Part shown: positions 32,040-44,880 of the stretch, in pieces
How the letters are laid out: every line of letters starts with the position of its first letter
Numbering within the stretch: the stretch's first letter is position 1
Assembly (NCBI GenBank): GCA_047967505.1
Contig: CM106538.1
Origin: Dipteris shenzhenensis
Lineage: Eukaryota; Polypodiophyta; Polypodiopsida; Gleicheniales
Strand: one strand, 5' to 3'
DNA length: 64,000 bases
The notes under the pieces: model-generated
Database searches by the model: none
What the model was told of the DNA's origin: nothing
What the model saw: only the letters and a program-made list of their open reading frames with translations
Made by a program: the position numbers and the translations under genes

Positions 32040-33600
32040 AAGTATATACAAACTACTACTACTACTATTGCTCATCCGAATCGTCGTCCTCATCCTCATC
32101 CTCATCGTGGTCATGCTAGCCTGATCCCTGGCCCTCATGAGCTATGCTTGATCCCTAGCTCTCATGAGTGTGCCTGATCTCCCTGTCCCAAGCCGTATAA
32201 GCCTAATCCCTCATCATCACCACTCACCTCCCACTGATGGGACGTTCGAGATTGCACTCTAAGAGTGAAACCATATTAATTGGAAATTAGAATGGAAATT
32301 AAAGAATGAAACAATTTAAAAAGTGAGATGAATTATAGTGTGCGAGTAGTCACCTCAGCCCAATCAACCGTCGCTCCCATGGCCTCCATCTCAACAAACC
32401 ACAGCTTTGTTCTTATACAGAATGCACATCTCGTCTCTATGTTTATGGGAAGGTGACCCATTGTAGCTTGCTATGGGCCCAATTTACGAGAGGTAGATAA
32501 AGTGCATGCAATATGTAATACAACAAACATAACAATAAATTAAATGAGAAGAAGTAAACTTACCATGGTTGCCTCGAATGCCAACCGTCCGCCTACACCA
32601 AAGTCCGAAGTACCTACGGAGTCCAGCCATCTCCTCGTAGCCTCCTCTAACCCTCGAACGATTTGGGAAGGTCCCTGTACTATTTCTTCAAAAACTTCCA
32701 GTCAGCTTTGTTTGTCCATTTGTGTTTAGCCTTCCCCTTTGCGATGGAAGTACACAAGGTTGACCTACGATGCTTCAAGATCCCACCCATGCACTCTCGC
32801 ATTCATTGAGCTCCCAATTTGGGGGGTTAGGGTATTGTCTTTTTAATTCATCGATGACTGGTTGCTTCTATGGTCATCCTAGTACCGCCAGTCAGTAGCT
32901 ATGCCACTCTTGAAGTGGTGGGTCATCAACTGTCTCATGATGGCCATCACTCATGAGCCCTTTTTATTTTCTATTATCTCTCTAACAACCGTGATTTCAT
33001 AGGTTAGGTCCTCGATCAGGTAAGGAGGACTCATGGTAGTGGCAAAGCCAAAGCGAGTGGTGTTACTGCAGGTGCTTACAGAGCGAGGAGTAGCAGTGGG
33101 AGTAGGAGGGGGCAAGGGACCTGACTAGTACTGGGTCTCATGACCAAGTGGAGACTTGGAGTGATGTGAGTGTGCTGACTCATCTACATCTCCCTAGTCA
33201 GCACAACATCAATCCTTCCTACTCTTCCTTCCCTTACGATGGGTACACCCAGGTGATGACCCCTTAATAGGTCCTGTCCTCAGTGTAGGAGAGGGATTTG
33301 TTGAGATCCTTTGGGATAGTAGAGAGAAGAATCTCATTGCCTCCGCATCGTTGATTCGTGCAACAAACTCGTCAGGACTCTTGACAAAGCCATGGGCTAC
33401 TAGCAAAGGAGTTCCTCGAGGGGCAGTCACAGTGCTAGGTCCAATAGGAGTCGAGCCAAGAGTAGTTACAGGGGTAGGTCCCTAAGGTGTCACCTGAGTG
33501 GAATGAAAGTCACCTAGAGAGTAGAGATCATAATGTCTTCTCCTACGAGGGTTTTTGTACTCGTCAGCGTGTGATGTGATCCCATGTCTAATTTGGGGAG
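32040..33600 (-). pseudogene. tnpA-like second gene of CACTA-C, decayed
   Basis: The minus strand contains RGTPLLVAHGFVKSPDEFVA and FFSLLSQ (33209-33430), closely matching 58713-59006 of CACTA-D, followed by weaker matches down to about 32040. The equivalent gene in CACTA-D resembles the small DNA-binding CACTA protein. No continuous frame remains. Confidence 0.5.
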
Positions 33601-34430
33601 TGGACAAATGTAGACACAAAGACAATAAACCAAAAACAGAAACAAGAGCGGGTAAGAAGCAGATAGATAATTAATTACTTAAGACAATTATGAAATTCAA
33701 ACTCAAGAAATTATGAAAAGGCAATTAATCACTTGTGAAAATTATGAAATGATGTCAATGTATAAAGAATAAATATGAAATGACAATGATTTACTTAAGG
33801 CAATTATGAAAATTCAGTTTTGAAATTACAAGTATTTATGAAAGACAAGTGGAATCCAAGAAGATTTTCATATATAAAAAATATCGCCAAAAAAATGTCT
33901 CCAAATGTATGTATATAAAAAATATATGTCTCCAAAAGTATGCTTAAGCTCCAAAAGGGACATTCTCCAAAAATGTTCAAATGGTGGAGGAGGTCTACTA
34001 CTCTGCATTACTGTCCGAGGTACTTTCCTCCTCCATGCTGCTAGGCAGGTCACTGGGGACCTCTTGTAATATGCGGTCATGCTCTTCAATGATTATGTAC
34101 TTGCAATCCACAAACGATTATGTCCTTTACAGAATCATATTTGAGGCTCCATCAATCGTGGCAGTCTCTCCACAACCTATGGAGATCCCGTAAGTTGTGT
34201 CATGTGTTCCTCAGTCACCTCTGCTCCACTATCCTTTGGCTTAGATCCCACCTAAGCACATGCAACCCCACGTTGTACTTCACCCAATAACTCTCTTGCG
34301 CAATCTTCTCATTTACATGAGCTAGCAGAGAAGCTATGTCTATAATCCCTGCAACATGGGGACCTGGGTTGGGGTTTAGGGAGGACACCCATGGGTGAGG
34401 ACGTGGTTCTTCCATTTAGAATCTGTTTGA
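33600..34430. other. Noncoding CACTA-C interior
   Basis: This part matches about 59030-59790 and 62320-62400 of CACTA-D at low identity, including CCATGTCTAATTTGGGGA and GCAACATGGGGA. The latter lies where LARD-2 is inserted in CACTA-D. No gene was found. Confidence 0.5.
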
Positions 34431-34499
34431 AAAAAAAAAGAACCAAATATGGCTAACGAACATGTGAAAAAAGAACCGAATACGACTAAGGAGTATCTG

Positions 34500-35690
34500 A
34501 AATATGCTCATGCATAAGCATAAGCATAGGCAAATGCATATGCTTATGAAAAGAAGAGAAAAAGAGAGGAAAAAAGGGAAAGAGAGAGGGGAAAAGAGAA
34601 GGAAAAAAGAGATATGAAAATAAGAAAAGAGAGGAAAAAGGACAGATGAAAAGAAGAAACATAGGCAAATGCATACGCTTATGAAAAGAGAGGAAAAGAG
34701 AGGAAAAAAGAGAGGGGAAAATAACACAAGGAAGAGGGGAAAAGAGCATAAGCATATGCATAAGAGAAAAAGAGAGAAAGCATATGCTTATATGCATGAG
34801 CATATGAGCATATGCATGCTCATATGCTCATGCATAAGCATAAGCATAGGCAAATGCATATGCTTATGAAAAGAAGAGAAAGCATAAGAGAAAAATAGAT
34901 ATGAAAATAAGAAAAGAGAGGAAAAAACAAGGATGAAAAGAAGAAAAGAGAGGAAAAAAGAGAAAAAGAGAGAAGAGAAAAGAAGAAAAAAAGAGAGTAA
35001 ATAAGAGAGGGAAAATGAAGAGAAGGAAGAGGGAAAAAGAGATTGAAAGAGGGGAAAAAGAAGAGAAGGAAGAGGGGAAAAGAAGAGAAGGAAAAAGAAG
35101 AGAAGGAAGAGGGGAAAAGAGATTGAAAGAGGGGAAAAAGAAGAGAAGGAAAAAGAAGAGAAGGAAGAGGGGAAAAGAAGTGAAGGAAGAGGGGAAAAGA
35201 GATTCAAAGAGGGGAAAAGGAAGAGGGGAAAAGAGCATAAGCATAAGAGAAGGAAAAGCATATGCATAAGAGAAAAAGAGAGAAAGCATATACATATGCT
35301 TATGAATGAGCATATGAGCATGCTCATGCATAAGCATAAGCATAGGCAAATGCATATGCTTATGAAAAGAAGAGAAAAAGAGAGGAAAAAAGAGAAAGAG
35401 AGAGGGGAAAAGAGGGAAAAAAGAGATATGAAAATAAGAAAAGAGAGGAAAAAAGAGAGGTGAAAAGAAGAGAAGGAAGAGGGAAAAAGAGATTGAAAAA
35501 GAACAGGGCATATGCATAAGAGAAGGAAAAACATATGCATAAGAGAAAAGAGAGAAAGCATATGCTTATGCTTATGCATGAGCATGTGAGGGAAAGAGGG
35601 GGGAAAGAGGGAGGAAAAGAGGAAAAGAGGGGAAGAAGAGGGAATAAGAGAAGAGAGGGGAAGAGAGGGTTCCTATGCCCATCACTGCAG
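34500..35690 (+). repeat. Purine-rich satellite in CACTA-C
   Basis: Long GA tracts (AGAAGAGAAAAAGAGAGGAA) alternate with an AT-rich unit GCATATGCTTATGAAAAGAA, which recurs near 34545, 34855 and 35355, with related CATAAGCATA units throughout. Both strands have long open frames here because of composition. CACTA-D carries a similar tract at 63260-64000. Confidence 0.8.
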
Positions 35691-36319
35691 CTAGCAGTTA
35701 AGGCACTAGCTACAGGCCAATGCAAATAATGAAAATAACAAAAGGAAAAAGAGGAAGCACTTTCTTACCTAGAAAAGTCCCGCTCGGTGTTTCGTGGACT
35801 GGCCCTACAAAAGAGAGGAAACATATCCTTCTTCAGATAAATGGTTAGAGGAAGGAGTTTGGAGAAGCAACTTTTCAAAGGGATTGGATTGAGGAGACAA
35901 GCATAAGCCTACAAACAAGGAGAAAGAGGAGGAAGAGAAATACTAAAAAGAGAAGAGCTAAATCTTCTTTCTTTCACCAAATCTCATTTTTTGTCAACCT
36001 CTGAAAATCAAGGATGAAAATTAGCACATAGGCTTAGCAATACAAGGAGAAACATGCTTCAACACTCACAAAATGAAATCGCACAAAATATGAACCTACA
36101 TTGCTTAAAGAGACGCACCTTCTTGAAAAACTTCCTTTCTCACAAGCAGAGAGGGAGAAGGGTGGAGAGGGAGCACAAGTGTTGGGAGAGGGGCTGGTAG
36201 GGGTGAGGAGTTTGGGGAATAAGGAGGAGGAAAGCGAGGTCATCAAATATAAGGTGGGAGGATCGATTTTTGCTTTTCTTGCAATAGAGATGTGAAAGAC
36301 GATGTCGCACAGGGTTTTG

Positions 36320-36460
36320 GGTTTTAGCCTGAGCGTCGCTATATGGCAACACTAGTCAGTCGCTCTATAGCGACAGTTATATCCTTAAAGTGTCGCTATA
36401 TAGTGATGGAACAGGGCAAAGCGTCGCTATATAGCGATGCTTCAGGACACTTATTATGAG
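36320..36460. repeat. Internal copies of the CACTA-C subterminal motif
   Basis: Four variants of GTCGCTATATAGCGAC occur between 36330 and 36450, directly before the first tnp2-like frame, which is the usual place of a CACTA promoter region. Confidence 0.55.
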
Positions 36461-36493
36461 AAGAGAGGAAAGAAGCTCATGGGTGGCTAGTTT

Positions 36494-36781
36494 TTGGATC
36501 TTAATGGATTTCCTTCTAGCTCATGTTGTGATTTTGGAGGTGTGCATATGGAAGGGACAACTGGAAGCTCATCAGATGATGAACTAACTCCTAGGAGTGC
36601 AGAGTGGCTTAGGGAGAGATTGTATTGTCATTGCTCTCATTGCAAGCAAGAAGTACGACATCAACACCATATTGTCATGCACCACTTGTGGATGTATGGG
36701 GAGGATCCCGAACCAGTACCCACCATTGGTGTTGCACATGGTGATGGATCATCCATAATTCAATGCTATTTGAGTTCATGA
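36494..36781 (+). pseudogene. CACTA transposase N-terminal zinc-binding segment
   Basis: The frame reads RSAEWLRERLYCHCSHCKQE then HHIVMHHLWMYGED. The C-x-C-x2-C and following His residues resemble the transposase-associated domain at the N-terminus of tnp2 proteins. It is short and not joined to the downstream parts. Confidence 0.5.
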
Positions 36782-36987
36782 TTAATATTGCATACGTACA
36801 TAACATGAAACCTTGAGACAAGATCTTATATTTACATGAAATCTAGAGACAAGATGAGGAGGGTGGTGAGGGTGTGCATATATATACCTTCACACTTTGA
36901 ATAAGATTATAGTATCCTGGATGTGCCAGATGATGATGAGGGTATGGTGGACATGATCATGGATTCTATTTTTAGGGGAACTACATC

Positions 36988-38113
36988 GTGATGTTCGAGT
37001 CTGAGGTCAATATACGAGAGTTGCAATCAACAAATTTGTACAAGGGTACTAGGATGTCTAAACTATGGGCTTGTCTCTCAATCTTGAAAGGAGGCAGCGA
37101 TGGTCAAGGCGTACATTGCCTCTTTTCAAACACCCACAAGGTACATGTGTTGCTTGAAAGGAGCACTTTCAAAGGACAATAAGCTTAGTGGGCTCAAGTC
37201 ATTTATAAGTAATTATTTGTGGCAATATACACTATAAAATAGATGCATCCCCATTGTTTTAATGATGCTCTTTTGCTTTACAAAAAGTACAGTGCATTAT
37301 GGTCATATGGATGACATTTTCACATGGAACGCATCGATTTAAAGAGAGTCACGTATGATTGTGGAGTCATGGCCACTTCTCACAAGATAACCTACCAAGT
37401 GCTTCAGATACCAATCTTCTCTCCTCACACTTGGATTATTGTGGGACCATATGTAAAATCTATGAAATTGATTTCAGATGATTTAGTATTTTCATTCTTG
37501 ATGTAAAATGGTTTAGAACTATTTACAACAGTCCCCATACGACAGTGAGAAAGACAGTAGCGGTTTCTTTGTAATAGAATCCACCAAACTTTGGCCGATG
37601 AAAGTGATACTTTTGTTCTTCCTGAGCATTGTGAGCAGGTACATACATGTACTTAAGCATAATTTCATATATATAATTGATGGCATTTGGCATCCATCTT
37701 CAATATAAGTGGTTTTTCATCCGGATCGTTCTGATCTAAGATGGTGGTATGTGATCCAAGTTGCACAATGAAGTAAGCAAATTTTTGAAGATAGAGAGTT
37801 AGATATGGAGATGCCACTACCAATGCCCAATCTAATTGATCCAGATGGATCTAGCGAAGAAGATGAGGATCACAATATGAGCCAAGAGAACGATGCACAT
37901 AATGACATCATACGGGAGGAAGATGGAGATCATGATATTGAGGAAGAAGATGACGATCATCAAGAATCACCTGACTTTATTGAAGAAGATGATCAAGTCT
38001 TAGGTGAACGTACGATGCCAGAGTACTATGATGATATAGGAGATCAACTCGATATAGAGTTGGAGATAGACTTGTTTGGCATGCTAGACTTGGCTCAGGA
38101 ACCGTTGCTGTAA
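36988..38113 (+). pseudogene. tnp2 C-terminal remnants of CACTA-C (DUF4216-like and acidic tail)
   Basis: The frame near 37324-37500 reads DCGVMATSHKI, followed in another frame by DYCGTICKIYEIDFR and LDVKWFRTI, matching the DUF4216-like exon of CACTA-A. The frame at 37805-38113 is a long Asp/Glu tail ending LDLAQEPLL, corresponding to the tail of CACTA-A. Stops and frameshifts are frequent, and the central DDE part is missing. Confidence 0.65.
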
Positions 38114-38269
38114 ATGCTCTTCATTGAATTTTTTCATCTCAAACTTGGACATGAATATATGAGCTTCAAACTCGATGTACATGCTCTTGTACTTTTATTA
38201 TTTCAAAGGATCAAACATGTATGAAAAGGAAAAAAATATTGTCATTGGGAAAAACTATCTTTAAAGGTC

Positions 38270-38524
38270 GGTATGGGGAAAAACACTCTCTGTAAAACAT
38301 CACTATAAGAAACTATCTCAGTGTCGCTATATAAGAACCTTCTATAAGTCTAGTAAGTGTTGCTATATAGATAATTTGTATAAATGTCGCTATATAGCGA
38401 CACTTGCCTAGAGTCACTATATAGCGACACTTGACTAAACCTGCTTCGCTTACCAATGATTAGCACACTGCACACACTAAACGTCGGTGCTTAAGCATCG
38501 AAATAGGGCCCGTGTGTAGTAGTG
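38270..38524. repeat. CACTA-C right subterminal repeats and terminus
   Basis: GTCGCTATATAGCGACACTT and variants occur four times between 38325 and 38435. The end sequence ...CGTGTGTAGTAGTG stops at 38524, after which the flanking repeat begins. Confidence 0.7.
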
Positions 38525-41067
38525 GAAGTTGCTATGATGAAGGCAATTCCTTGAAAGACTTGAAAGAAAATGACCAACCATGTTGTAGGATGGGGAGCCA
38601 AGGGAAATGGGTCATTGTTGTTTCATGAGGCACTGGGAGAGAACTCAACTTGGTATTGAGCCTCTCATAATTGTGCACAACCTTCGGCACTGGGAAAGGA
38701 ACCTAAGTTGGTGATCAGCTCTAACACATTGAGAGCATGCGTCAGTGTGGTGGGGCTCACCACCATATTGAGTTCCCTATCCACTGTCAAATCTTGTGCT
38801 GGAGTGAGCTCACCTCCAAGTTGAGTTCCCTCTTCTAGATAGAAGTTGCTATAAAAAAGGTTATTTCAATTACCAAGTGCTCGTATTGTCCCCTGCATAT
38901 GAGGAGTTCTAGGTAAAAATTGTAAGAAAGTCCTACCTACAAGATAGCACCACGAGGTACTCATATTGTCACTTGCATACAAGACACCAGGTCAAAAGTG
39001 TAAGAAAGTGCTAATAAGGGCAAAAAGTGACACCCAGTCCTGCCACAGTGGTGGTGTGGATAAGTGCTTAAAGAATTGTCACAAAAACAAAGTGCTAGCA
39101 TCTTTGTATGTAATCTATTTTGTTAAATGTTTGCTTCAGATGTAATTTATTTTTTTTCAATTTGGATGTGATACTATTATCACAAAAACTATCGGTTGTA
39201 ATTTCTTAATGTAATTTCTTTTGTTTCAATTTCAATGTAGTACCATCATCACCAAAACTATTGTTGCTATTACTTCGATAGTGAAAGTAGCTCTAAAGAA
39301 GAAAAAATGGCATATTTCTTCCCTATGCAACCATAGGGGTCGTTGCACAAGCAATTGTTGAAAAAACTATTCTTACTATAGTGAAAATGGTTCCAATAAC
39401 TAGCGCGGTGGTTTTGAACTATGATAACTCCAATAACCAGCGTGGTGGTTGCAAGGAAACTATACTAAATTGTGAATGTCTACATTTTCCTTAGCTTGGA
39501 AGTAAAATAGCTCCAAGAACGTGTGCAGTGGTTGAGAAATTGTTGCACAAGGAGTAATACAACTAAAACATCTCCAAAATAACACTATTTTCCTTGGTTT
39601 AGAACTAAAATAGCTCCAACATCCAGTGCAGTGGTTATAGATATGGACCTTGAGGGGTCTTCGTATTGGACATGCCACGGTGGTCTTCATGCCAACATGG
39701 TGGTCTCTCTATGCCAACATCATTGCTTGAACCAGCACGGTGGTCAATGCAACAAAGGATTGTGTTGCGCAGTGATAGATGGTGAAGCTACATAATGACA
39801 GCTGGCAAGGCAAAAGTTTTGTGCTACAGTCAGGCCAACATGGTTGTGCTCAAACCAGTGCAACAAAAGATTGTGTTGCACAATGACAGATGGCAAAGCT
39901 ATGCAAGAAATCATGGCAAGGCAAAGGATGTGTGATGTAGTCAAGCAAGAGGCAAAGGAACAGTCTTTGTGCTCATGAGTAAATGCATATATTGCCATGT
40001 GCCAAGCTCTACGCTATTGACCATGATAAGATTGTGTCTCATTATTATGCCAGTGCACGTTCATGATGTCGGGAAAATTTTTGGCGAGAGCATGGGTCTA
40101 CACAAAATTCATATATTCACCCAGAAGCGCATCGTGTCACGGCCCCAAAATGGCCTCGAAAATAGTTCTGTGATTGGCTACACCCAAGCAAACGTTGACC
40201 CTAGGATCAAAGAAAAGTGAAATAGGTTGGGAGGAGGAAGAGGTTGAGAGAAGGAGGAGGCAGCTCAGAGGAGGTTGAGAGGAGGAAGAGGCTATTAAGA
40301 TGAAGGTCTTGAGGCAATGGGGATAGTTTGGTGGGACTCCTGGGAGGTGCTTGGAGGGGGGACACTTTTGGAAAATTTTCATTATTTTGGAGTGAAAAAA
40401 ACTCACAAATTTTGAGGCTTACCAAAAGAGAGAGGAGGGTAGGGGGACCAGCCAAAAGCCAAGGGGAGCAAGGTAGGTCTCTTCACCAATGAGAGACCGA
40501 TATGGAATGCTCCTTTCTTCCAATCCTTCCCATTGTCTTGTTTGCTAATCAAAATCGTAAGGGTCTAATCCAAGAGGTCCTTTTGAGTTTGAAATTCCCC
40601 TAAAGGTATAGGTACATGGCTTGACATTTTTCATTGTATTCACATTGTCATTGTGTTGAGAAGATCATTATGATTGTATTAAGATCCACATTCTTTGTGT
40701 ATTCACGTTTTTTTTGTATTTAGGATTGACATGGTCATTGTAAATCATTGTATTCAATCTATTGAGGATTCATTGAACACTATTGCACATACAGTAGTAG
40801 GTGACATTGTGCACAAACGATGATAATTCAAAAGTAGATGATCAATCTCCTTGACACTTTCAACAAGAACGTTCTCTAATGCTCATTCCATTTGTAACCG
40901 TGTGAGTCTAAAGGAGGACAATCTAGTAAGATATGTCGCATAGGATGGAACCTTATCAAAGAGGATGTCTAGTGTGTTCTTCTTTATGTGTCTTTCATTT
41001 GTAAGTTAAAAATAATCTTCTTTTCCCAACACACAATTATACTATTTCTTTTTATCTATTGTAAGAA
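38525..41067. other. Noncoding repeats right of CACTA-C
   Basis: Bases 38585-38850 are a direct repeat of 31345-31620. Near 39720-39920 a unit containing CAACAAAGGATTGTGTTGC and GACAGATGGCAAAGC is duplicated, and near 39360-39620 CAGCGTGGTGGTT-type units recur. No gene motif was found; open frames here have no recognisable features. Confidence 0.45.
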
Positions 41068-41322
41068 CTCGGGGGGTTCACCCACAAAATTTTAGTATAC
41101 TACGTGCATTCAAAAGGAGGGGTATTTTAATGGAACTTTTGGAAAAATTTAACAGATTTACAATAACAGGAGGGGTTTTTTAACTCAAATTGAGAAAAAA
41201 ATCCATTAGTTCATAAGTAAAGAGGGGTATCTTTATTGGGTAAAAACATTTAGTTGAGGGGTTTTTTAAATACCATTTGAATGCACGTGATACCTAGGGT
41301 TCTTAGTAGTACACCCCCCGAG
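41068..41322 (+). mobile_element. MITE copy 3
   Basis: The 255-bp element has ends CTCGGGGGGTTCACCC and GTACACCCCCCGAG and is flanked by TGTAAGAA (41060-41067) and TGTAAGAC (41323-41330), an 8-bp duplication with one change. It is the longest copy and matches copy 2 in reverse orientation over nearly its whole length. Confidence 0.8.
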
Positions 41323-41606
41323 TGTAAGACTTACCTTTGTGCTCAGCCCATGCGATATCCAATGATGATTCTTTTATCTTTGATTCACTCAGATCATTGT
41401 CAAATGAAGATTTTTTAGCATGCATGTCCCCAAACCATAACTGCACTTTGGCAATTGGTTATTCAAGTCCAATACTCCCAATCTAACATGCTAATAAGCT
41501 CACAAGTTTGGGCTTCCTACCGAGCATTGTCTTGTGCCATTGGATACTCTTCATCGAATCATTTGGAAATTACGTAACATATTTGTGCCTCTATTCTTCT
41601 CTCTCT

Positions 41607-41673
<67 letters not shown>

Positions 41674-44251
41674 TAGTAGTAATCCCATGTGGCTCTTGTG
41701 CCTGAGAGCATAAGTGCCCAGCACAACTTTACGGGCCAAGCCTTGGTGTGGGGCTAATGATAGGAGAGGATAATTACCTCTGAAATCCAAAGTGGTTCCA
41801 AATGAATCAAATGGGTCTTTATATAAAAGTAGTGGTATTAGTACCACCAACAATAATCACAATACCATTCATAATGAACAATTATTGACAATTGAGCTAC
41901 TTTTACCGACAATACATTGATTAGTACATTGATAACATTGATAATAGCATCGAGTAAACTTTCATCAAATTTCCACTCGATACTACTATTATTGTCATTA
42001 GTATAGACTTTTTTGATGGTTTGATAGGTTATTGATGGTATCTTTACTATTTGCCGACATTGCCATTTTACAAGCGGTATATAGCTGATTTCCCATTTAG
42101 TAAGGCCGACAAGATTTCTTCATCATTACATGTGTGATTTCATGAAAAGATGGTCACGAAGGCAAATCTCGCAAAAAATTGTATGATTACATAAATATGT
42201 AGTCCTGTTTATATAGAAAAAGGGTCATTTTAAAGCCTTACGATTTACATATAAGGAATTTTGATAATACCCCATGGACACACATCATATGTGGGATTTT
42301 TTAGATGTGAGCACCATCTTGTATTTTCATATAAAACTATCATCAAGCACTGGCATAAATATCAACATAGATACCAATGGCAATACCAATGAAAAATTCC
42401 ATTTATACTTTTTCGAGGGTCTCTTATATTTTTTGACGCTTCATCATTTGGACCCAAAAATCTATGTGTGGGCAAATCGTAGCAAGAAAGCAATGGAAAT
42501 AGGCCCATGGGTAGTAGTGAATTGTTATTTGTCATCATTATTATACCCATCCTAGACCAAGTGGGGTTTAGAATGGGAACAAATACTTTTTCTCTCATCG
42601 TGAACGCCCATGGAAGATGGTATCAAGAGAATGGAAACTAGAAGGGGAACAATACTTTTAGGGATTGTAAAACCTGGCACATAAAATGATGCTTTGTGTA
42701 CTTTCCCTCCCATGATCTCCATGCTAGCATATCTTTGGCTAATTCTTTGATTCTTGGATAGGAAAAAAGTCCTCTATTTAGAAAAGTTGAGAGTTCCTTA
42801 ACAGCGGAAGAATACTTTATCCTATCCTCAAAGAAACATCCAAGAAGGTCATGCCACGACTACATAATCTGTCCATCTATATTTGTACGATATTCTCACC
42901 ATTGCAGATATAATATATGGGTGGCATAGTGAAAAGAGTTGTGTGCTTGATTCCATCGTTTTCGCACCATCGTTTTCGCACCCATAAAAGAATTTATGGG
43001 TGGCATAGGCTCTCTTGTAGTACATTCTTACAAGATAACATTTCAAAATGCTTCTAGCTTCAAATTTATGTCAATCGTTTACTCTTGGCTGGTATAGGAT
43101 GGAAAGTGTTTTAGTACTTTGGGCTACCTGAAGAACAAACATTGTCACAAGTTGGATGATAAATTTGATCTTAGGATGAGCTTGTATTGTTACTCTTATG
43201 TTGTTAATATGATACAGCACTAGTAGTTTAAAAATACAGTTGTAAAAGATTAGACTTTGGAAAAATATTTTGCAAATGAATTTGAAGGATATTCACTACC
43301 CTTGAACAGTTTTACGGTTTGTATACTTTATAGTATCTAAATTGTTATTTGGTTTATTTATTTTTTAATTGTGTCCTATGAAATGATAAAACGTTGTAGC
43401 TTCTGGTATGAATGTTTATGAAAGATTTTTAAATGCTTGAGAATATTTCATAAGAATTCGAAATAAAAATTCTAACAAAAGGTAAAATTCGCTAATGGTT
43501 TGAAACTTTAAAAGATAAGCTATGAAAAAATTTGTGAGTATATTATAAATAAATTGCATTATCATACATACAATAAAAACTTTTGGGTGTGTGAGTGCCT
43601 CTCAATAAAAATGTTTGTTCTTTTGTAAAAATGGCAAATTTACATAATACATTTAGTTATGTTCTCAATTACATTATGGTAGAAAATGGCTAAAAGATTC
43701 AGTTGTTGTGAGCATAAGAAAACTAAGTTGGGTAACTTTTTATGCTGTGAAGAAATATAAAAATTTTGCACTTTTTTAAATTCATAATAATAATTTATTC
43801 AAAATTGGAACTTTTATATATTTTTTTTTTCATAGTGATATCATGCAACACTTTTTTGAAAAGTTATTTAAAACTCTTAATTTTTAAATACCAGAAAGGG
43901 AATGTTCCATTTGTTTCTAATTTCTATTGAATGTTACTGACTTCATATGTAATAATGTTATTGGCCGGCTATCACATGATATAGGCTTACAAATGCACAC
44001 TTCTATAGTTGTGTTTATATAGTAGCAAATTTGAATGTAGTCATAGCATGTATGTATCTATTTATCATGCAAACACTTTTGCCCTCTAGTGCCCTTTATT
44101 AGCACTGGCTCTCCTAGAGACAGTGCTTTAGGATTGAGTTGAGTGGGAGTTTTGTGATTATTCTTAGTTTTCAAGGAATTTTTATTAAGATTAATTTCTA
44201 AAATTCTTAACGTCTACTTTTAATGGTTGTCGGGATTTCAACTTTTAGCTT
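41323..44251. other. AT-rich intergenic DNA with a (TC)n(CA)n microsatellite
   Basis: A (TC)n tract at about 41598-41650 runs directly into (CA)n at 41651-41672. The rest shows no coding, repeat or RNA features that I can support. Confidence 0.5.
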
Positions 44252-44644
44252 GTGTGTGGTTGTTGGCTTTTCATCAGCTTGTGTGTGCTTTTTACCCGCC
44301 TCCAACATGGCTATAAATCAATTCAGGGGCTCCACTCTCCCTCCATGCTTGAGCTCTCCCTAGAACGATTGCCTTGGCTTCCTCCAGCTACAAGTCTTCA
44401 AGTCACTTCAAGATTTCTGATCGCTCAGCCAAGTTTCACGTGTTCGTTTGTGAGCAAGGCGCTAAAGTTAGTTCGCCTGTTAACTGTTGAAGCCGTTTTC
44501 TGGGAAAAAATTTTGCTATCCAGAAAGCCGTTTGCCAGAAAAGGAAGTTCGCCAGTAAAAAAAAAATATGTTTTCCTATTCAAAGGGCTTCATGTCTGCC
44601 TGACGGTATTTATGCCTGCTGGTGAAAAGATTGTTGTGTACTAG
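44252..44644 (+). CDS. Unrecognised 130-residue frame
   Basis: The frame starts MCGCWLFISLCVLFTRLQHG and has a mixed composition without motifs that I know. The start is in a hydrophobic stretch that could mimic a signal peptide. It lies 0.5 kb from the 3' end of the cyclase gene. It may be a chance frame. Confidence 0.2.
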   Translation: MCGCWLFISLCVLFTRLQHGYKSIQGLHSPSMLELSLERLPWLPPATSLQVTSRFLIAQPSFTCSFVSKALKLVRLLTVEAVFWEKILLSRKPFARKGSSPVKKKYVFLFKGLHVCLTVFMPAGEKIVVY

Positions 44645-44874
44645 ATCTGTTTATAAAAATAAAGCAAAAAAACCCCCAGAAAGTTGACATACAAACTTTG
44701 CAAGTATCATTCATAAAGCCTTCAACGAAAAATAACATCGATTTACCTGCCAGTTTTAATTTATAGTTTTTTTTTTTTTAAGGCAATGGCTTTGCATTTA
44801 AGTGTGAGCATGCAAATAACTATAGAACCTTGGCAAATCCTAATGGATCTTGAAAGTCCTCAAAGCATTTCTTT

Positions 44875-44880
44875 TTTATT
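44875..44880 (-). terminator. Possible polyadenylation signal of the cyclase gene
   Basis: AATAAA on the minus strand lies about 270 bases past the cyclase stop codon. The sequence between holds no other gene. The short motif could be chance. Confidence 0.35.

Larger units (their letters stand above)
31640..38524 (+). mobile_element. CACTA-C: degenerate CACTA element
   Basis: The right end reads GGGCCCGTGTGTAGTAGTG at 38524, the complement of a CACTA-type terminus (CACTACTACACACGGGCCC). TCGCTATATAGCGACACT-like subterminal repeats occur at 31685-31760, 36330-36450 and 38320-38440. Tnp2 remnants lie on the plus strand at the right, and tnpA-like remnants on the minus strand at the left. The left terminus is not clear and is placed near the start of the subterminal repeats. 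Confidence 0.65.

Noticed and set aside
34416-35725. Long open frames across the purine-rich satellite (up to 265 codons)
   Set aside because: They are Phe/Ser/Leu-rich or Lys/Glu/Arg-rich products of GA repeats. The frame at 63399-63941 is the same type of artefact.
44252-44644. A host gene next to the cyclase
   Set aside because: No motif, no clear promoter or homology sign. It is listed only as a low-confidence frame.
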